DNA from: Deltaproteobacteria bacterium
GTDB lineage: Bacteria; Myxococcota_A; Polyangia; HGW-17; SLPX01
DNA: 64,000 nucleotides
Reading direction: 5' to 3'
NCBI GenBank assembly: GCA_021162935.1
Contig: JAGGXR010000030.1
Location: 1-64,000, forward strand
Positions 44,197 through 53,792 of the stretch are shown in pieces; the stretch's first letter is position 1; each line of letters begins with the position of its first letter. A program made the translations under genes and the position numbers. Below the pieces are notes generated by a model. It made no database searches and had not been told where the DNA came from. It was given only the letters and a program-made list of their open reading frames with translations.

Positions 44197-44629
44197 ATCC
44201 GCTCACCTCGTGTCGTCCAACAGCGCGCCCCGGACCCCAAACCGACGACGAATAGACGCAAGCACATGAGACAAACCTAGACGAGGCGACACGAAGGTCA
44301 AGATGCAAAACAGCAACACGTGCCAATATCGTCCCGCCCCGTCTCCCATCCCCTGTCTGACGGCACACGAACGAGACCACCTCAATCGTCGGGTCGATTT
44401 CCTGAAAAAACCAGCAAGTGTTCGGAGGATGGTGGGTTCGAGGCTCTGACAGGGCCAGGAATTTTTCGTCCAATGCAGACGATCTTCACCCAATGGGTGA
44501 AAAACGAGGGTGTTGAGATCCCGCCGAATTCTTGCTATGAAATCTTGAGATACTTACGAAAAGTGTTCGTGTCCATATCGACTCACCCGGCGTTTTGATA
44601 TAAAATACGTTTGTTGCACATTCGACTCA
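44197..44629. other. Intergenic region between divergent operons
   Basis: A minus-strand frame at 44203-44493 ends seven bases before the Nudix start and contains one hydrophobic stretch (YWHVLLFCILTFVSPRLGLS). It could be a small membrane protein but has no supporting motif. A -10-like TATAAA at 44599-44604 lies 25 bases upstream of the first CheW start, with no convincing -35. Nothing else was recognised. Confidence 0.35.
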
Positions 44630-45289
44630 ATGTCTCGCATGAATGGAGGAACGAATCTTCCGTCGGAATGCACCATGAACGATCATCCAAAAATCAATGG
44701 ATTTCCAGAAATCGAGGACGATGCGAGTCGCAAGACGAACTGGCGGATGCTGCTCGGACCCAATGGAGTCCTATCCCTGGCGACCGAAGAGACCTACCTC
44801 GACGCCTATGCTCGCCGTGGCCCGATCGTCGAGTCGGAGCAGCTCCTCGCGTTCCGTCTGGGACGAGAAATTTATAGTTTGGATCTCGTCACCATTTCGG
44901 AAATTCGTCGTTCCCAGGACCTGACCATTATCCCGAAAACAAAGGATTTTCTACTGGGTGTCACCGCCGTCCGAGGTGGAATCGTTCCCATCATCGACCT
45001 CCGCACCCGCCTTGGGCTCGATCGGATGGAAATCACACCCAAGACCCGCATCCTGGTCACGTCGGACCAGACGATCGAAAGGGGTCGCATCGGAATACTC
45101 GTGGACGAAGTCCTCGGCGTAGTGAAGATCCGTTCCGACGCCATCGATCCGCCCCCAGCCACCATAAACGCAAACCAGGCAAAATTCGTGCATGGCCTCG
45201 GTCGCTATGAGAGCCACGTCATGGTGTTGCTCGACACCAAGGCCGTGGTGGACTACGACGCAGTTGCAGGCCGGGAGACATCCTCATGA
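44630..45289 (+). CDS. cheW: CheW-domain protein with N-terminal extension
   Basis: 219 residues; an alternative in-frame start is at 44675. The CheW domain occupies about residues 65-205: LLAFRLGREIYSLDLVTISEIRR, FLLGVTAVRGGIVPIIDLRTRLGL and ILVDEVLGVVKI. The first 60 residues are extra relative to CheW and may be a linker or partner site. CheW couples chemoreceptors to the CheA kinase. It heads a run of six same-strand genes; the next gene starts in its stop codon (ATGA). No receptor or CheA is encoded here. Confidence 0.85.
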   Translation: MSRMNGGTNLPSECTMNDHPKINGFPEIEDDASRKTNWRMLLGPNGVLSLATEETYLDAYARRGPIVESEQLLAFRLGREIYSLDLVTISEIRRSQDLTIIPKTKDFLLGVTAVRGGIVPIIDLRTRLGLDRMEITPKTRILVTSDQTIERGRIGILVDEVLGVVKIRSDAIDPPPATINANQAKFVHGLGRYESHVMVLLDTKAVVDYDAVAGRETSS

Positions 45290-45771
45290 ACGTCAACGAA
45301 CAGACCCGACAATTCGTGGGCTTCCGGGTGGGGCCCCACCGAATGGCCATGGATATTTCCCAAATCAAAGAAATTGTTCCGCCGCTGCCCGTCACCGAAG
45401 TTCCCAAGACTCCTGCGTTCATCGAAGGAGTCATCGAACTCCGGGGGGCAATCATCCCTGTCGTGGACCTCAGAGCCAAGTTCAATGTCCCACACGAAGA
45501 CCACGGACACACGAAATCGATCATCGCCGCCATTGAGGGCCACATCTTCGCCTTCGTGGTCGACGAGGTGACGGACGTAATCCGACTTCCCGTGGATCAA
45601 ATCAGTCAGGCCCCTACCCTGTCGAACCAGGGCCAAATCCTGCGGGGTGTCTTTCACTACAACGGAGGTCTCGTTCTCGTTTTGGACCCCACGGGCATCT
45701 TTTCGAACGAGGAACGAATCGACCTGGAAGCAATCGAAGCGAATCCACCAACTGCAGAAAATCCGGGATAG
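45286..45771 (+). CDS. cheW: CheW-domain protein
   Basis: 161 residues, close to E. coli CheW length. It reads FVGFRVGPHRMAMDISQIKEIV, FIEGVIELRGAIIPVVDLRAKF near 60, FVVDEVTDVIRLPVDQI near 105 and YNGGLVLVLDPTGIFS near 130. It overlaps the preceding cheW by four bases. Having two CheW proteins in tandem suggests two docking partners or a mixed array. The receiver-like gene follows 15 bases later. Confidence 0.92.
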   Translation: MNVNEQTRQFVGFRVGPHRMAMDISQIKEIVPPLPVTEVPKTPAFIEGVIELRGAIIPVVDLRAKFNVPHEDHGHTKSIIAAIEGHIFAFVVDEVTDVIRLPVDQISQAPTLSNQGQILRGVFHYNGGLVLVLDPTGIFSNEERIDLEAIEANPPTAENPG

Positions 45772-45785
45772 ACGTTCATGAATAA

Positions 45786-46556
45786 ATGATGAACACCGAT
45801 GCACCACCAGCGGACGCAGAAGATCCCATGAATCAGGATGACCAAAGACAACCCACCGTCGTTGTGGCCTACGAGCCTGGGCCCATTCGGGACGAAATCC
45901 AATCGGCCCTCGTTCGGTTGCATCCCACCATCCACCTAGCTGCAGATGGCAATGAAGCATGGTCCCTGATCCTCAGTCTGCGCCCGGATCTCCTCGTGGT
46001 GGATGCGGCCATCGACGGGCTGGCCTCATTCGAATTGGGAGATCGCGTGGCCGGCCGGCGTCTCCCCACCCGGATTATCTTGATCGCCAGCATTTATGAC
46101 AAGACGGCATACAAACGTCGACCGACGAGCCTCTATGGAGCTGATGATTACGTGGAGCAGCACCACATCCCGGACATGCTCGGACCGAAGGCTGCCACCC
46201 TGCTCGACATGCACATGACGACCTATCGCCCTGGCGATGGGGTTGCTGCCACCCTCAGGGAGGCCGCCCAAGCACGTTTCGAGGACGGTCTCTCACGGCG
46301 AGAGCACCTGGATCGGATGGCCTGGATGGTGGCCTGTGACCTCGTCATATACAACGATGCGCTCCTCCGACTGGATCCGGACCGTTTCAGCCCTCAGGAA
46401 CGCGCCGATGTGGAAGCAGCGACAAGTACGATCGAAGCGCTCGCTCCCGATGCGATCGGCCAAGGCGAAACCCTCATCCTGAATGCCCTACAGCGCATGA
46501 TGACATCACAGAAGGCCTCGCCTGCCGATGCGGAGACCAAATCCAATGGCGAGTGA
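45786..46556 (+). CDS. Receiver-like protein of the chemosensory operon
   Basis: 256 residues. Residues about 20-145 look like a receiver domain: TVVVAYEPGPIRDEIQSALVRL (the acidic pair after beta-1 is not typical), DLLVVDAAIDGLASFELGD with a phospho-acceptor-like Asp, and LIASIYDKTAYKRR. The usual conserved Lys after beta-5 is not seen. The C-terminal part (about 150-256) is alpha-helical and of no known family. It may act as a phosphate sink or a protein-binding output of CheA. It overlaps the HEAT-repeat gene by 11 bases. Assignment to the receiver fold is moderate. Confidence 0.65.
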   Translation: MMNTDAPPADAEDPMNQDDQRQPTVVVAYEPGPIRDEIQSALVRLHPTIHLAADGNEAWSLILSLRPDLLVVDAAIDGLASFELGDRVAGRRLPTRIILIASIYDKTAYKRRPTSLYGADDYVEQHHIPDMLGPKAATLLDMHMTTYRPGDGVAATLREAAQARFEDGLSRREHLDRMAWMVACDLVIYNDALLRLDPDRFSPQERADVEAATSTIEALAPDAIGQGETLILNALQRMMTSQKASPADAETKSNGE

Positions 46557-48609
46557 TACCGTCCGAGATGACGAGCGTCTCATTGAGCTCATCTATCTCA
46601 CCACCAAGGATGTGCCGTACGGAGACGGAGCCGCCCACAGCCTCCTCATCGAGGCGCTTGGCCATGAAAACCTGCGGATTCGAAAGGCAGCGGTCCACCA
46701 GATCGTCGCCCTGGCGACGGACGACCTTCGTTCGGCTCTCCTCCATCGTCTCGTCGAGACGCCCGATCCACAGACACGAAGCGCGGCAACGGAAGCCGTC
46801 GTGGCAATCGGTCGTCCCATGCTCGAAGCCATTATCGAAACCTGTGCAGGAAAGGGCTCTGATCGAAAAATCCTGATAGACATTCTCGGGGCCATCGGGG
46901 ACCCACGGGCAATTCCGTGTCTGGCGGATTCCTGCGACGACCCAGACCCTAATATCGAAATGGCCTCTGCCGAAGCACTCGGCCGCATCGCCGATGCTCG
47001 GGCCATCCCACCCCTTGTACAGCTCACAACGAAATCAAACTTCATGGTGGCCGCCGCCGCGGCTGAAGCCCTGTGGTGCATCGCCAGCCCCATCCCCTTC
47101 GACGTGGTGGAAAAACTCATGACCAATCGGAGACTCCGCCGTAGCGCCGTGAAGCTCTCCGGTCTGACCGCGAGTCCCAAGGCCGTGCCGATCATCATCG
47201 ATGCTCTGTCGGAAAAAGTCAGGAGCATCCGGACTGCCGCTCTGGCGGCCGCCGTTCGGCTCTCCACTCACAGTGCGCCATCGGTGGGCCGACTTTTGGT
47301 GGATGCCCTGCATGCGGCCATGGAGGCGATCCGTCCCGGTATCGAAGCCGGGCTCGAAAGCCAGGATCCGGACGAGCGTGCAGCCGCCGCAAAAGTGGCC
47401 ACATGGACGGTCGACCCGGACCTTCTCCCTGCATTGCTCACGGCAGCCACCAACGCAGAAACGGAAGAAGCCGCCATCAAGGCGGTGTTGGCCATGGATC
47501 TGGCGTTCGCAGAACGCCTCGGTCCTTTGCTCGCATCCGCCGACCGCGACCTCCGAGGACTCTTGTACGAAATCATCGCCCGCATCCCTCCGCCTCGCTG
47601 GATGGAACATCGGTCCGCTGAGCTCCACGATGGATCGCTTGCCCAAAGCATCGAAGCAGGGATCATCGAGGATCTGGATCCTGCGGATCCGGAACTCGCA
47701 ACTGTTGCAGCCCGGGCACTGGGAACATTCGGAGAGCGACAGGCTGTCGCCGCCTTGACCCGAACGGCATCAGGCCCACTCAATGAACCAGGGATCGCTC
47801 CAGCTCTGGGTCAGGCCCTGGGGACACTGTACAGCCGATTCCCCAGCGAAGTACTCGATGCACTGACGGCCATCAAAGACGAACGGATGCCCGAACTGCT
47901 TCCGGCCATGGCCCGCACCATGCAACGGCCGGAACTCGTCGAGGTCACGGCACGATTGGCGGCCCACAGCGACACCAAACTCCGACTGGCGGCCATGGAT
48001 ACCCTCCGAGAACTGCCTCCGAGTCCCTTGGGGACCCAATTGTTACTCGAGGCTCTCGATGACGACGATCCAAGAGTTCGTGCCGCCGCCGCCCATGCGG
48101 CGATTGCCGGCCAGGGACACGATCTGGAAGCATTGCTCTTGGAAAAATTGGCCGATCGAGAGGAAGTCGTCCGGGCGGCGGCGGCGTCTACTCTGGGTCA
48201 CATGGGGATCGTCGAAGCCATCGGCCCCATGGAGAAACTCATCGTCAGGGAACCTTCGGCCTTAGTCACTATCAGCGTACTGGCTGCCTTCGAATCCATG
48301 GCCGTTGCCCCCGACCCAGCAGTCCTGCTGGCCACTTGTGATCGTCCCGAGCCAGATGTGTTGCAGGCGGCGCTGTCCACCGCGTGCCTGGCCATATCGG
48401 ATCAGCGTCTTGCCCAGGCGGCACGCAGACTGGCAAACCACCCACAATGGCACGTTCGACTCGCCGCCGTCGCAGCCCTCGAGCACCATGCAGAGCCACG
48501 AATCCTCCCAGTGGACCTCGCACGCATTCAATCCAAGGAAACGGACGACCTGGTTCTGTCTCGGGTCCACATCATCCAAGAACGTCTCCGCCAGGAGGGA
48601 CGGCTGTGA
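46546..48609 (+). CDS. HEAT-repeat protein of the chemosensory operon
   Basis: About 687 residues starting at the ATG (MASDTVRDD) near GGAGA; a start six codons upstream is less likely. The whole chain is built of HEAT repeats of about 30-35 residues, for example RIRKAAVHQIVALATDDLRS, DPNIEMASAEALGRIADARA, VRSIRTAALAAAVRLS, DPRVRAAAAHAAIAGQG and EEVVRAAAASTLGHMG. HEAT arrays bind partner proteins. HEAT proteins occur in some Myxococcus chemosensory clusters. It overlaps both the receiver-like gene and cheR (GTGA), so it is a fixed part of this operon. Confidence 0.88.
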   Translation: MASDTVRDDERLIELIYLTTKDVPYGDGAAHSLLIEALGHENLRIRKAAVHQIVALATDDLRSALLHRLVETPDPQTRSAATEAVVAIGRPMLEAIIETCAGKGSDRKILIDILGAIGDPRAIPCLADSCDDPDPNIEMASAEALGRIADARAIPPLVQLTTKSNFMVAAAAAEALWCIASPIPFDVVEKLMTNRRLRRSAVKLSGLTASPKAVPIIIDALSEKVRSIRTAALAAAVRLSTHSAPSVGRLLVDALHAAMEAIRPGIEAGLESQDPDERAAAAKVATWTVDPDLLPALLTAATNAETEEAAIKAVLAMDLAFAERLGPLLASADRDLRGLLYEIIARIPPPRWMEHRSAELHDGSLAQSIEAGIIEDLDPADPELATVAARALGTFGERQAVAALTRTASGPLNEPGIAPALGQALGTLYSRFPSEVLDALTAIKDERMPELLPAMARTMQRPELVEVTARLAAHSDTKLRLAAMDTLRELPPSPLGTQLLLEALDDDDPRVRAAAAHAAIAGQGHDLEALLLEKLADREEVVRAAAASTLGHMGIVEAIGPMEKLIVREPSALVTISVLAAFESMAVAPDPAVLLATCDRPEPDVLQAALSTACLAISDQRLAQAARRLANHPQWHVRLAAVAALEHHAEPRILPVDLARIQSKETDDLVLSRVHIIQERLRQEGRL

Positions 48610-49616
48610 CTCTGTCAGGCGGACGGCACAACCCGATCTTGAGCACGAGAGACTTTCGGCTCCTTCGATCCGTTCTACTGGAATACTGCGGAATCGAGCC
48701 TCCCGATTCCTACCGAGAACGTATGGCGAGACTCCTCACCCCAAGGCTGAAGGCCCTCGGCCTGGAAGGATTCTCGGCCTACTATCTCTATCTTCGCCAT
48801 GCCCCCCAGGCCGAAAATGAACGTCTCGCTTTTGCCGAAGCCATGGTCAATCATGAGACATACTTCTTCCGCGAGCAGTACCAACTTGACGCACTCGCCC
48901 AAGACGTGCTTCCGGATCTGGCGAAACGCAATCGCCGATCCCGACGGTTGTCGGTGTGGAGTGCCGGTTGCTCCACAGGGGAAGAAGCCTATAGTCTCGC
49001 CGTCATCATCAAAGAATCCGGCCTGTTCGATGACTGGGACCTACAGATCCTGGGAACCGACATCAGTAGCAAAGCCCTCGCCAAGGCTCGCCGCGCACTC
49101 TATGGCTCCTTGTCTTTCCGGCAGGCGGGCCCCATGCCGGAACGTGTGCGACGCACCTACTTCAAACCGGTCGGCGGACAACTTCAGGTGGTCGACAGCA
49201 TTCGCACCATGGTGCGATTCTTCCGTCTCAACCTCCTAGACCGATCCGCCATCTCCGTTCTGCCCACCATGGATGTCATTTTGTGCCGCAACGTGCTCAT
49301 TTACTTCCCAGAGGAAACAAAAAAACAGGTCGTTCAGACCTTCTACGAAAAACTCCGACCGGCAGGGTACCTCCTTTTGGGCCATTCTGAAAATCTACTC
49401 AGTACGACATCGAACTTCGAATGTGTCCACGTCACGGGCGACCTCGTCTACCGCAGACCAGACATCCATCTGCAGCCTCCGGTCCAGGCTTCCGACCAGA
49501 CCCGACGCAACAGAAATCGAAAGCAATCGGACGCCCATCGCTCATCGACCAACAGCGATTACAGTGACGCCAAGCGAAAACCGAATCAAAATGAGGCGGG
49601 CCCCAGGAACCACTGA
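48606..49616 (+). CDS. cheR: Chemoreceptor methyltransferase CheR
   Basis: About 336 residues. The GTG start overlaps the HEAT stop in GTGA; the longer open frame is not CheR-like. Motifs: NHETYFFREQYQLDALAQ near 80-100, VWSAGCSTGEEAYSLAV (SAM-binding site) near 116, ILGTDISSKALAKARRALY near 150, ILCRNVLIYFPEETKKQVV near 222 and YLLLGHSENLLS near 255. It methylates receptor Glu residues. An N-terminal CheR domain and a Lys/Arg-rich C-terminal tail are present. Receptors must be encoded elsewhere. Confidence 0.93.
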   Translation: MTLSGGRHNPILSTRDFRLLRSVLLEYCGIEPPDSYRERMARLLTPRLKALGLEGFSAYYLYLRHAPQAENERLAFAEAMVNHETYFFREQYQLDALAQDVLPDLAKRNRRSRRLSVWSAGCSTGEEAYSLAVIIKESGLFDDWDLQILGTDISSKALAKARRALYGSLSFRQAGPMPERVRRTYFKPVGGQLQVVDSIRTMVRFFRLNLLDRSAISVLPTMDVILCRNVLIYFPEETKKQVVQTFYEKLRPAGYLLLGHSENLLSTTSNFECVHVTGDLVYRRPDIHLQPPVQASDQTRRNRNRKQSDAHRSSTNSDYSDAKRKPNQNEAGPRNH

Positions 49617-49630
49617 GGAAACGGACTGCT

Positions 49631-50944
49631 ATGACGACTGGCCACTTCCAGGATGGATTCGAAACCGATGGATCGCAGCCGATCCGTGTCCTGATCGTGG
49701 ACGACACGGCGTTCAGCCGTCGCACCATCAAGGGCATCTTGGACCTGCAGCCGAACATCCAGGTCATCGGCTCAGCGGTGGACGGCCAGGAAGCACTCAT
49801 GCTCGTCGAGCGCCTCGAACCGGACGTCATCACCTTAGACCTGGAGATGCCCAAACTCAGCGGCTTCGCGTTTCTGCGCATCCTGATGCGCCGGAATCCG
49901 AAACCCGTGGTCGTTGTTTCGTCGTACTCGGGACGAAACGACGTCCTGCGTGCTCTGGAACTCGGGGCCCTCGATTTCGTAGCCAAGCCTTCCCATCTGG
50001 CCACCCCTGAACTGGAAAAGATTGGGCCGACCCTGACCAACAAGGTCATCGAAGCCTCGCAGGCACGCCTCGACAACTACCTCAAAGACGCCAAGCCAGA
50101 GGACGTGACAGGATTCCACAGTATTCCAGCCATCCTCGTCAAAAACGACGACCTCTCCCGCGATCAGCCAGGCAAAGGGAAAAACACCCAAGTCTCGACC
50201 GGGGGCGACAGCCGGAATCGATCCGAAACACGCTCGGGCAACCGCGTTCCCCCGCAGGAAGCGTCGCAACTGACAGAACATGGGGCAGTGCGTTTCTTCG
50301 ACAAATTCATGGGCCGAAATGTCGATCCGAATACCACCCGACCGGTGCGATTCGCCGATCTGAAAGGCATCGTCGTGATCGCAGCCTCGACCGGTGGACC
50401 AAGAGCGTTGCGCCACGTCCTCAAAGCAGGTCTCCCATTGGATTGGGCCGTGGCCATCGTGCAACACATGCCGGCCGGTTTCACGAAGGACTTTGCCAAG
50501 CGCCTCGCCAGGAAGTTGCAGTTGGACGTGATCGAGGCAGAACAAGGCATGGTGCTGGTCCCCGGACGCATCCTCATCGCCCCCGGGGGATCCAACATGC
50601 TCATCAATCGACGGAAAGACGGTCTTCCCGTGGTGAGCATTGCGCCACCAGGGGACCAGAACCGCTACGTGCCCTCGGCGGACGTTCTTTTCGAGACATC
50701 CGCCTCCGTTTTCGGTTCCAAGACCATCGCCGTCATTCTGACCGGCATGGGCAACGACGGTGTCGCCGGTGCCGAGGCCGTCAAGAACGCACGCGGCACA
50801 GTGGTAGCCGAGGACGAATCGACCGCCGTGGTCTTCGGAATGCCCGGTAAGGCATTTGAAGCCGGTGTCGTCGATCACCTCGCTCCCCTCGACCGAATCT
50901 CACCCACCATCAAGGCTCTGGCATCCACCATCGACGATTCGTAA
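49631..50944 (+). CDS. cheB: Chemotaxis response regulator / methylesterase CheB
   Basis: 437 residues, long for CheB because of a linker of about 110 residues. The receiver has LIVDDTAFSRR near 21, the phospho-acceptor Asp70 in DVITLDLEMPK, and VVSSYSGRNDVLRALELGALDFVAKP near 100-125. The C-terminal methylesterase has Ser near 253 in IAASTGGPRAL, His in VQHMPAGFTK near 279 and Asp in GMGNDGVAG near 376, the expected catalytic triad. CheB demethylates or deamidates receptor Glu/Gln residues and is activated by CheA. It starts 14 bases after cheR. Confidence 0.95.
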   Translation: MTTGHFQDGFETDGSQPIRVLIVDDTAFSRRTIKGILDLQPNIQVIGSAVDGQEALMLVERLEPDVITLDLEMPKLSGFAFLRILMRRNPKPVVVVSSYSGRNDVLRALELGALDFVAKPSHLATPELEKIGPTLTNKVIEASQARLDNYLKDAKPEDVTGFHSIPAILVKNDDLSRDQPGKGKNTQVSTGGDSRNRSETRSGNRVPPQEASQLTEHGAVRFFDKFMGRNVDPNTTRPVRFADLKGIVVIAASTGGPRALRHVLKAGLPLDWAVAIVQHMPAGFTKDFAKRLARKLQLDVIEAEQGMVLVPGRILIAPGGSNMLINRRKDGLPVVSIAPPGDQNRYVPSADVLFETSASVFGSKTIAVILTGMGNDGVAGAEAVKNARGTVVAEDESTAVVFGMPGKAFEAGVVDHLAPLDRISPTIKALASTIDDS

Positions 50945-50989
50945 CAGATGACAGGCCGCCCCCAGCGGCTTGTGCTGAACATCGTCCTC

Positions 50990-52576
50990 TTACTGAACCG
51001 CCCCCGGCACATAAAACACACCAAGCAGGTCCTCGGTCATGGAAATGGGCCCACTGTTGCGATGTGACGTGGCCCGGAATTGATAGTACATGCCGGCCGA
51101 AAGAGCCGGCCCCCCGTAGGTCACCTGAACCGTTTCGTGTCCGTTCACCTTTGGCACGTCGTCCTTGCTCCAGACGAGATTCCCGAATGCGTCATACACC
51201 ACGATGCTGTAGTAGTCCTCGCTCGAATCGTCCCCCCACACGAAAGTCAAGGTCTTGTTCGCGTCCACGGCCTCGGGACCGTCCGCCCCAGGGCTGACCA
51301 CGGGCAACGCTTCGGTCACTTTGAACCCGGTCGACAGAGTCACGTCCCTGCCGCCGCCGCCCTCGGGCACGTCAACATGGACGATCTGCGTCCCAGCAAT
51401 GGCCGGATCCGGGTCGCGCACCAGGCCATCATTTTCGAACGCAGCCAGGACCACGTATCGACCGTCGGGCACACCCTCGATCGTGAAGCTTCCTGTCACA
51501 TTTGGGTCGGTCCCCGAATCGGGAGCTCTCAGGCCGGGCGGAACGATGCCGCGGACAAACGTGTCCATAAACGTGGACTCGGGAACAAGCACCACACTCG
51601 TCATGGAATTGCCCGGCGCATTGACGATGCTGACCTGTCCTGAAATGGATCCGGTCTCCTGGTCCGACGAAGACAACTGGACGCCTTGAACGTCTTGCTG
51701 TTCGGCCACATCCACGGACGTTGCGTCGAATTGCAAAAAGGCCTTGTATCCCTTGACGGCATAGCTTCCCGCCGGCACATTGAACACGGTAAACGCTCCG
51801 TCGTTTCCAGCGAAAGCAAAAGGAGCCGGAATCTGGTCGCCCCCTTCGAGCACAATCAAGGTCCCTGTCGGGCTCGGCTGGTCCGAGGATGTCTCCACCG
51901 TCCCTGAAACACTACCCAACGTCGTTCCTCCGTCGGGCAGCGCAATCAGCGCAACGTCCGTGGCGACCGACTGGAAGGTAAACGCATCATCCCCTTCGGC
52001 GGACGACCTCACATCGATCGGAATGGCGGGCCGAATGCCATATGGATAGGGCAAGTAGGTTTGCGCCGATACCCGAAGCGTGAAAACCGACTCTTGAGGC
52101 ATCCCTGATGCATCCCTGGTGACTGGAACGATCAGTTCATAGTTCCCATCGGAATCAGTCACAGCGACCCCGGTCACCACGAGGCTGGCCTCGTCCGCGG
52201 CCGCCACATGCGCACCGGCAATGCCCTCGTTCGTTGCAGCATCAAACACCTTGCCATGCAGGATCACCGGCTTGAAACATGCCGCCCCACCACCGACTAT
52301 CCGATCGCAGATCTGACTCGAATCGCATGCATCCACAGCGTCCGTGTCACACACACCCTCACAGCGACCACCTTGCTCCGCATCCCGAACGACACAGACC
52401 TGCCCATCACCGCACGCGTTCGCATCCCCCACCGTACAACTTCTTGTCGACGAATGGTCATCGTCACCGCAGGACGCGCCAACCATGCCCCCCAAGACCA
52501 TGGCCCCGAGCAAGCCAATCTGCATGGCGCCACGTCTCATCCGCCAGATACCGAAACCCAAGATAGCCCGTTTCAT
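50990..52576 (-). CDS. Secreted lipoprotein with carboxypeptidase-regulatory-like repeats
   Basis: About 528 residues. The ATG at 52576 lies six bases after GGAGG and gives a lipoprotein signal with Cys36 in MVGASC-GDDD. A Cys-rich spacer (about 45-95; CTVGDANACGDGQVC, CEGVCDTDAVDACDSSQIC) is followed by beta-sandwich modules of the carboxypeptidase regulatory type (VILHGKVFDAATNEGIAGAH, VTDSDGNYELIVPV, SGTVETSSDQPSPTG, SGQVSIVNAPG, GSFTIEGVPDGRYVVLA) and a C-terminal fibronectin-like module (LTFVWGDDSSEDYYSIVVYDA). It is expected to sit on the outer surface or in the periplasm. It is divergent from the ABC operon. Confidence 0.8.
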   Translation of the reverse strand: MKRAILGFGIWRMRRGAMQIGLLGAMVLGGMVGASCGDDDHSSTRSCTVGDANACGDGQVCVVRDAEQGGRCEGVCDTDAVDACDSSQICDRIVGGGAACFKPVILHGKVFDAATNEGIAGAHVAAADEASLVVTGVAVTDSDGNYELIVPVTRDASGMPQESVFTLRVSAQTYLPYPYGIRPAIPIDVRSSAEGDDAFTFQSVATDVALIALPDGGTTLGSVSGTVETSSDQPSPTGTLIVLEGGDQIPAPFAFAGNDGAFTVFNVPAGSYAVKGYKAFLQFDATSVDVAEQQDVQGVQLSSSDQETGSISGQVSIVNAPGNSMTSVVLVPESTFMDTFVRGIVPPGLRAPDSGTDPNVTGSFTIEGVPDGRYVVLAAFENDGLVRDPDPAIAGTQIVHVDVPEGGGGRDVTLSTGFKVTEALPVVSPGADGPEAVDANKTLTFVWGDDSSEDYYSIVVYDAFGNLVWSKDDVPKVNGHETVQVTYGGPALSAGMYYQFRATSHRNSGPISMTEDLLGVFYVPGAVQ

Positions 52577-52946
52577 ACATCGCCTCCGTCTCATCCACCG
52601 ACAGCCATGTTCATTGCAGCCCATCCGACTTCTTGGTCTGCCAAGGGTCGATGGACATCCAATACCCATCGTTCTTAATACGAACGAGCCCAATCGACGA
52701 TACAGCCCAGGATTGCACGCATGCCGACCCTTCCTGGAAACTCACCTCCCCGACCTTGACCGTCCCGATACGCCAGTGTATATAGACGGACATCGCTCCA
52801 GGGCACCCGACCTGATTGAAGAGACGTTCTCCGGGTCGTCCGGCACCCCAAGCCGGCCACAGCTATTGGATGATGATCGGGCTCAAGCATCGGACGACGA
52901 GGACGAAGACTCCAACGATGTCATCGGACGACCAACAGAGCACTCA
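52577..52946. other. Divergent intergenic region
   Basis: About 370 bases between the lipoprotein start and the ABC ATPase start. It contains the promoter at 52756-52784 for the ABC operon and no recognised gene; frames within it have no protein character. Confidence 0.4.
52756..52784 (+). promoter_or_regulatory. Sigma70-type promoter for the ABC-esterase operon
   Basis: TTGACC (52756-52761), a 17-base spacer and TATATA (52779-52784). It is well matched to the sigma70 consensus and would start transcription near 52791, leaving a leader of about 155 bases. Confidence 0.55.
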
Positions 52947-53792
52947 ATGAACAAGGACTGCATCTCCCTTCAGGGAATCAACAAATTCTACGGCAGCGGA
53001 CAGGCCCGCCAGCAGGTCCTGTTCGATGTCTCCCTGGACATACCTTGTGGTGAACTGCTCTCCATCGTGGGGACGAGTGGGTCGGGAAAATCCACCCTCC
53101 TCAATATCATCGGAGGGCTGGACCGGAACTACGAAGGCACGGTTCTCATCCAAAACGCAAACTATGCCAACATGGACGATGCCCAGTTGGCCCGGCTTCG
53201 GAACGAAAACATCGGGTTCATCTTCCAGGCCTTCAACCTCCTCGACCATCTGACATGCTGGGAAAACGTGTGTCTTCCCGCCTTGTTCGACCGACGGCAT
53301 CAATCCGCCCTGCGCGAACACGCCACCGAAGTCCTGGATCGCGTCGGCCTGTCGGGAAAAACTGATGCCAGGCCGTCCAACTTGTCCGGTGGCCAAAAGC
53401 AACGCATCGCCATTGCCCGGGCGTTGTTCAACCACCCGACGATCATGCTCTGCGACGAACCCACCGGCAACCTGGATTCGGATACGGGGCGCCAAATCAT
53501 CCAGCTCTTTCGCGACCTCAACGAACATGACGGTATCACGCTCATTCTCGTAACACACGAAAACCGCCTGTCCCAGGTCGCGCATCGAATCGTGCAGATC
53601 GAAGATGGCAGGATCGCCTCGGAGCAAATCAACACCCATCCGATCCGACTGGAATCGAGTGGCCACATTGATGGCACGGATGAGGTGGACCAAGAGCATG
53701 CCGATCCGGAAAAAAACGCTCCAAATGCGGCGGCTCCCATAACCGGGGACCGTTCCGGACACCAAGAGGCCGAACCAGGGAGCAAGACGTGA
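52947..53792 (+). CDS. ABC transporter ATP-binding protein (MacB/LolD type)
   Basis: About 281 residues. The ATG (MNKDCISLQGINKFYG) is chosen because the upstream open frame is not protein-like. Walker A is VGTSGSGKSTLLNIIGG near 42, the Q-loop FIFQAFNLLDHLTCWENV near 92, the signature LSGGQKQRIAIARALF near 148 and Walker B IMLCDEPTGNLDSDTG near 172, with LILVTHE (H-loop) near 202. It belongs to the family that pairs with FtsX-type permeases. A C-terminal tail of about 50 acidic residues follows the domain. It overlaps the permease gene by four bases (GTGA). Confidence 0.92.
   Translation: MNKDCISLQGINKFYGSGQARQQVLFDVSLDIPCGELLSIVGTSGSGKSTLLNIIGGLDRNYEGTVLIQNANYANMDDAQLARLRNENIGFIFQAFNLLDHLTCWENVCLPALFDRRHQSALREHATEVLDRVGLSGKTDARPSNLSGGQKQRIAIARALFNHPTIMLCDEPTGNLDSDTGRQIIQLFRDLNEHDGITLILVTHENRLSQVAHRIVQIEDGRIASEQINTHPIRLESSGHIDGTDEVDQEHADPEKNAPNAAAPITGDRSGHQEAEPGSKT

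Noticed and set aside
44203-44493. Possible small membrane protein upstream of the Nudix gene
   Set aside because: Only one hydrophobic stretch and no homologous motif; could be chance, so not listed as a gene.
52675-52890. Short frames between the lipoprotein and ABC operons
   Set aside because: No protein character, and the promoter at 52756-52784 runs through them.
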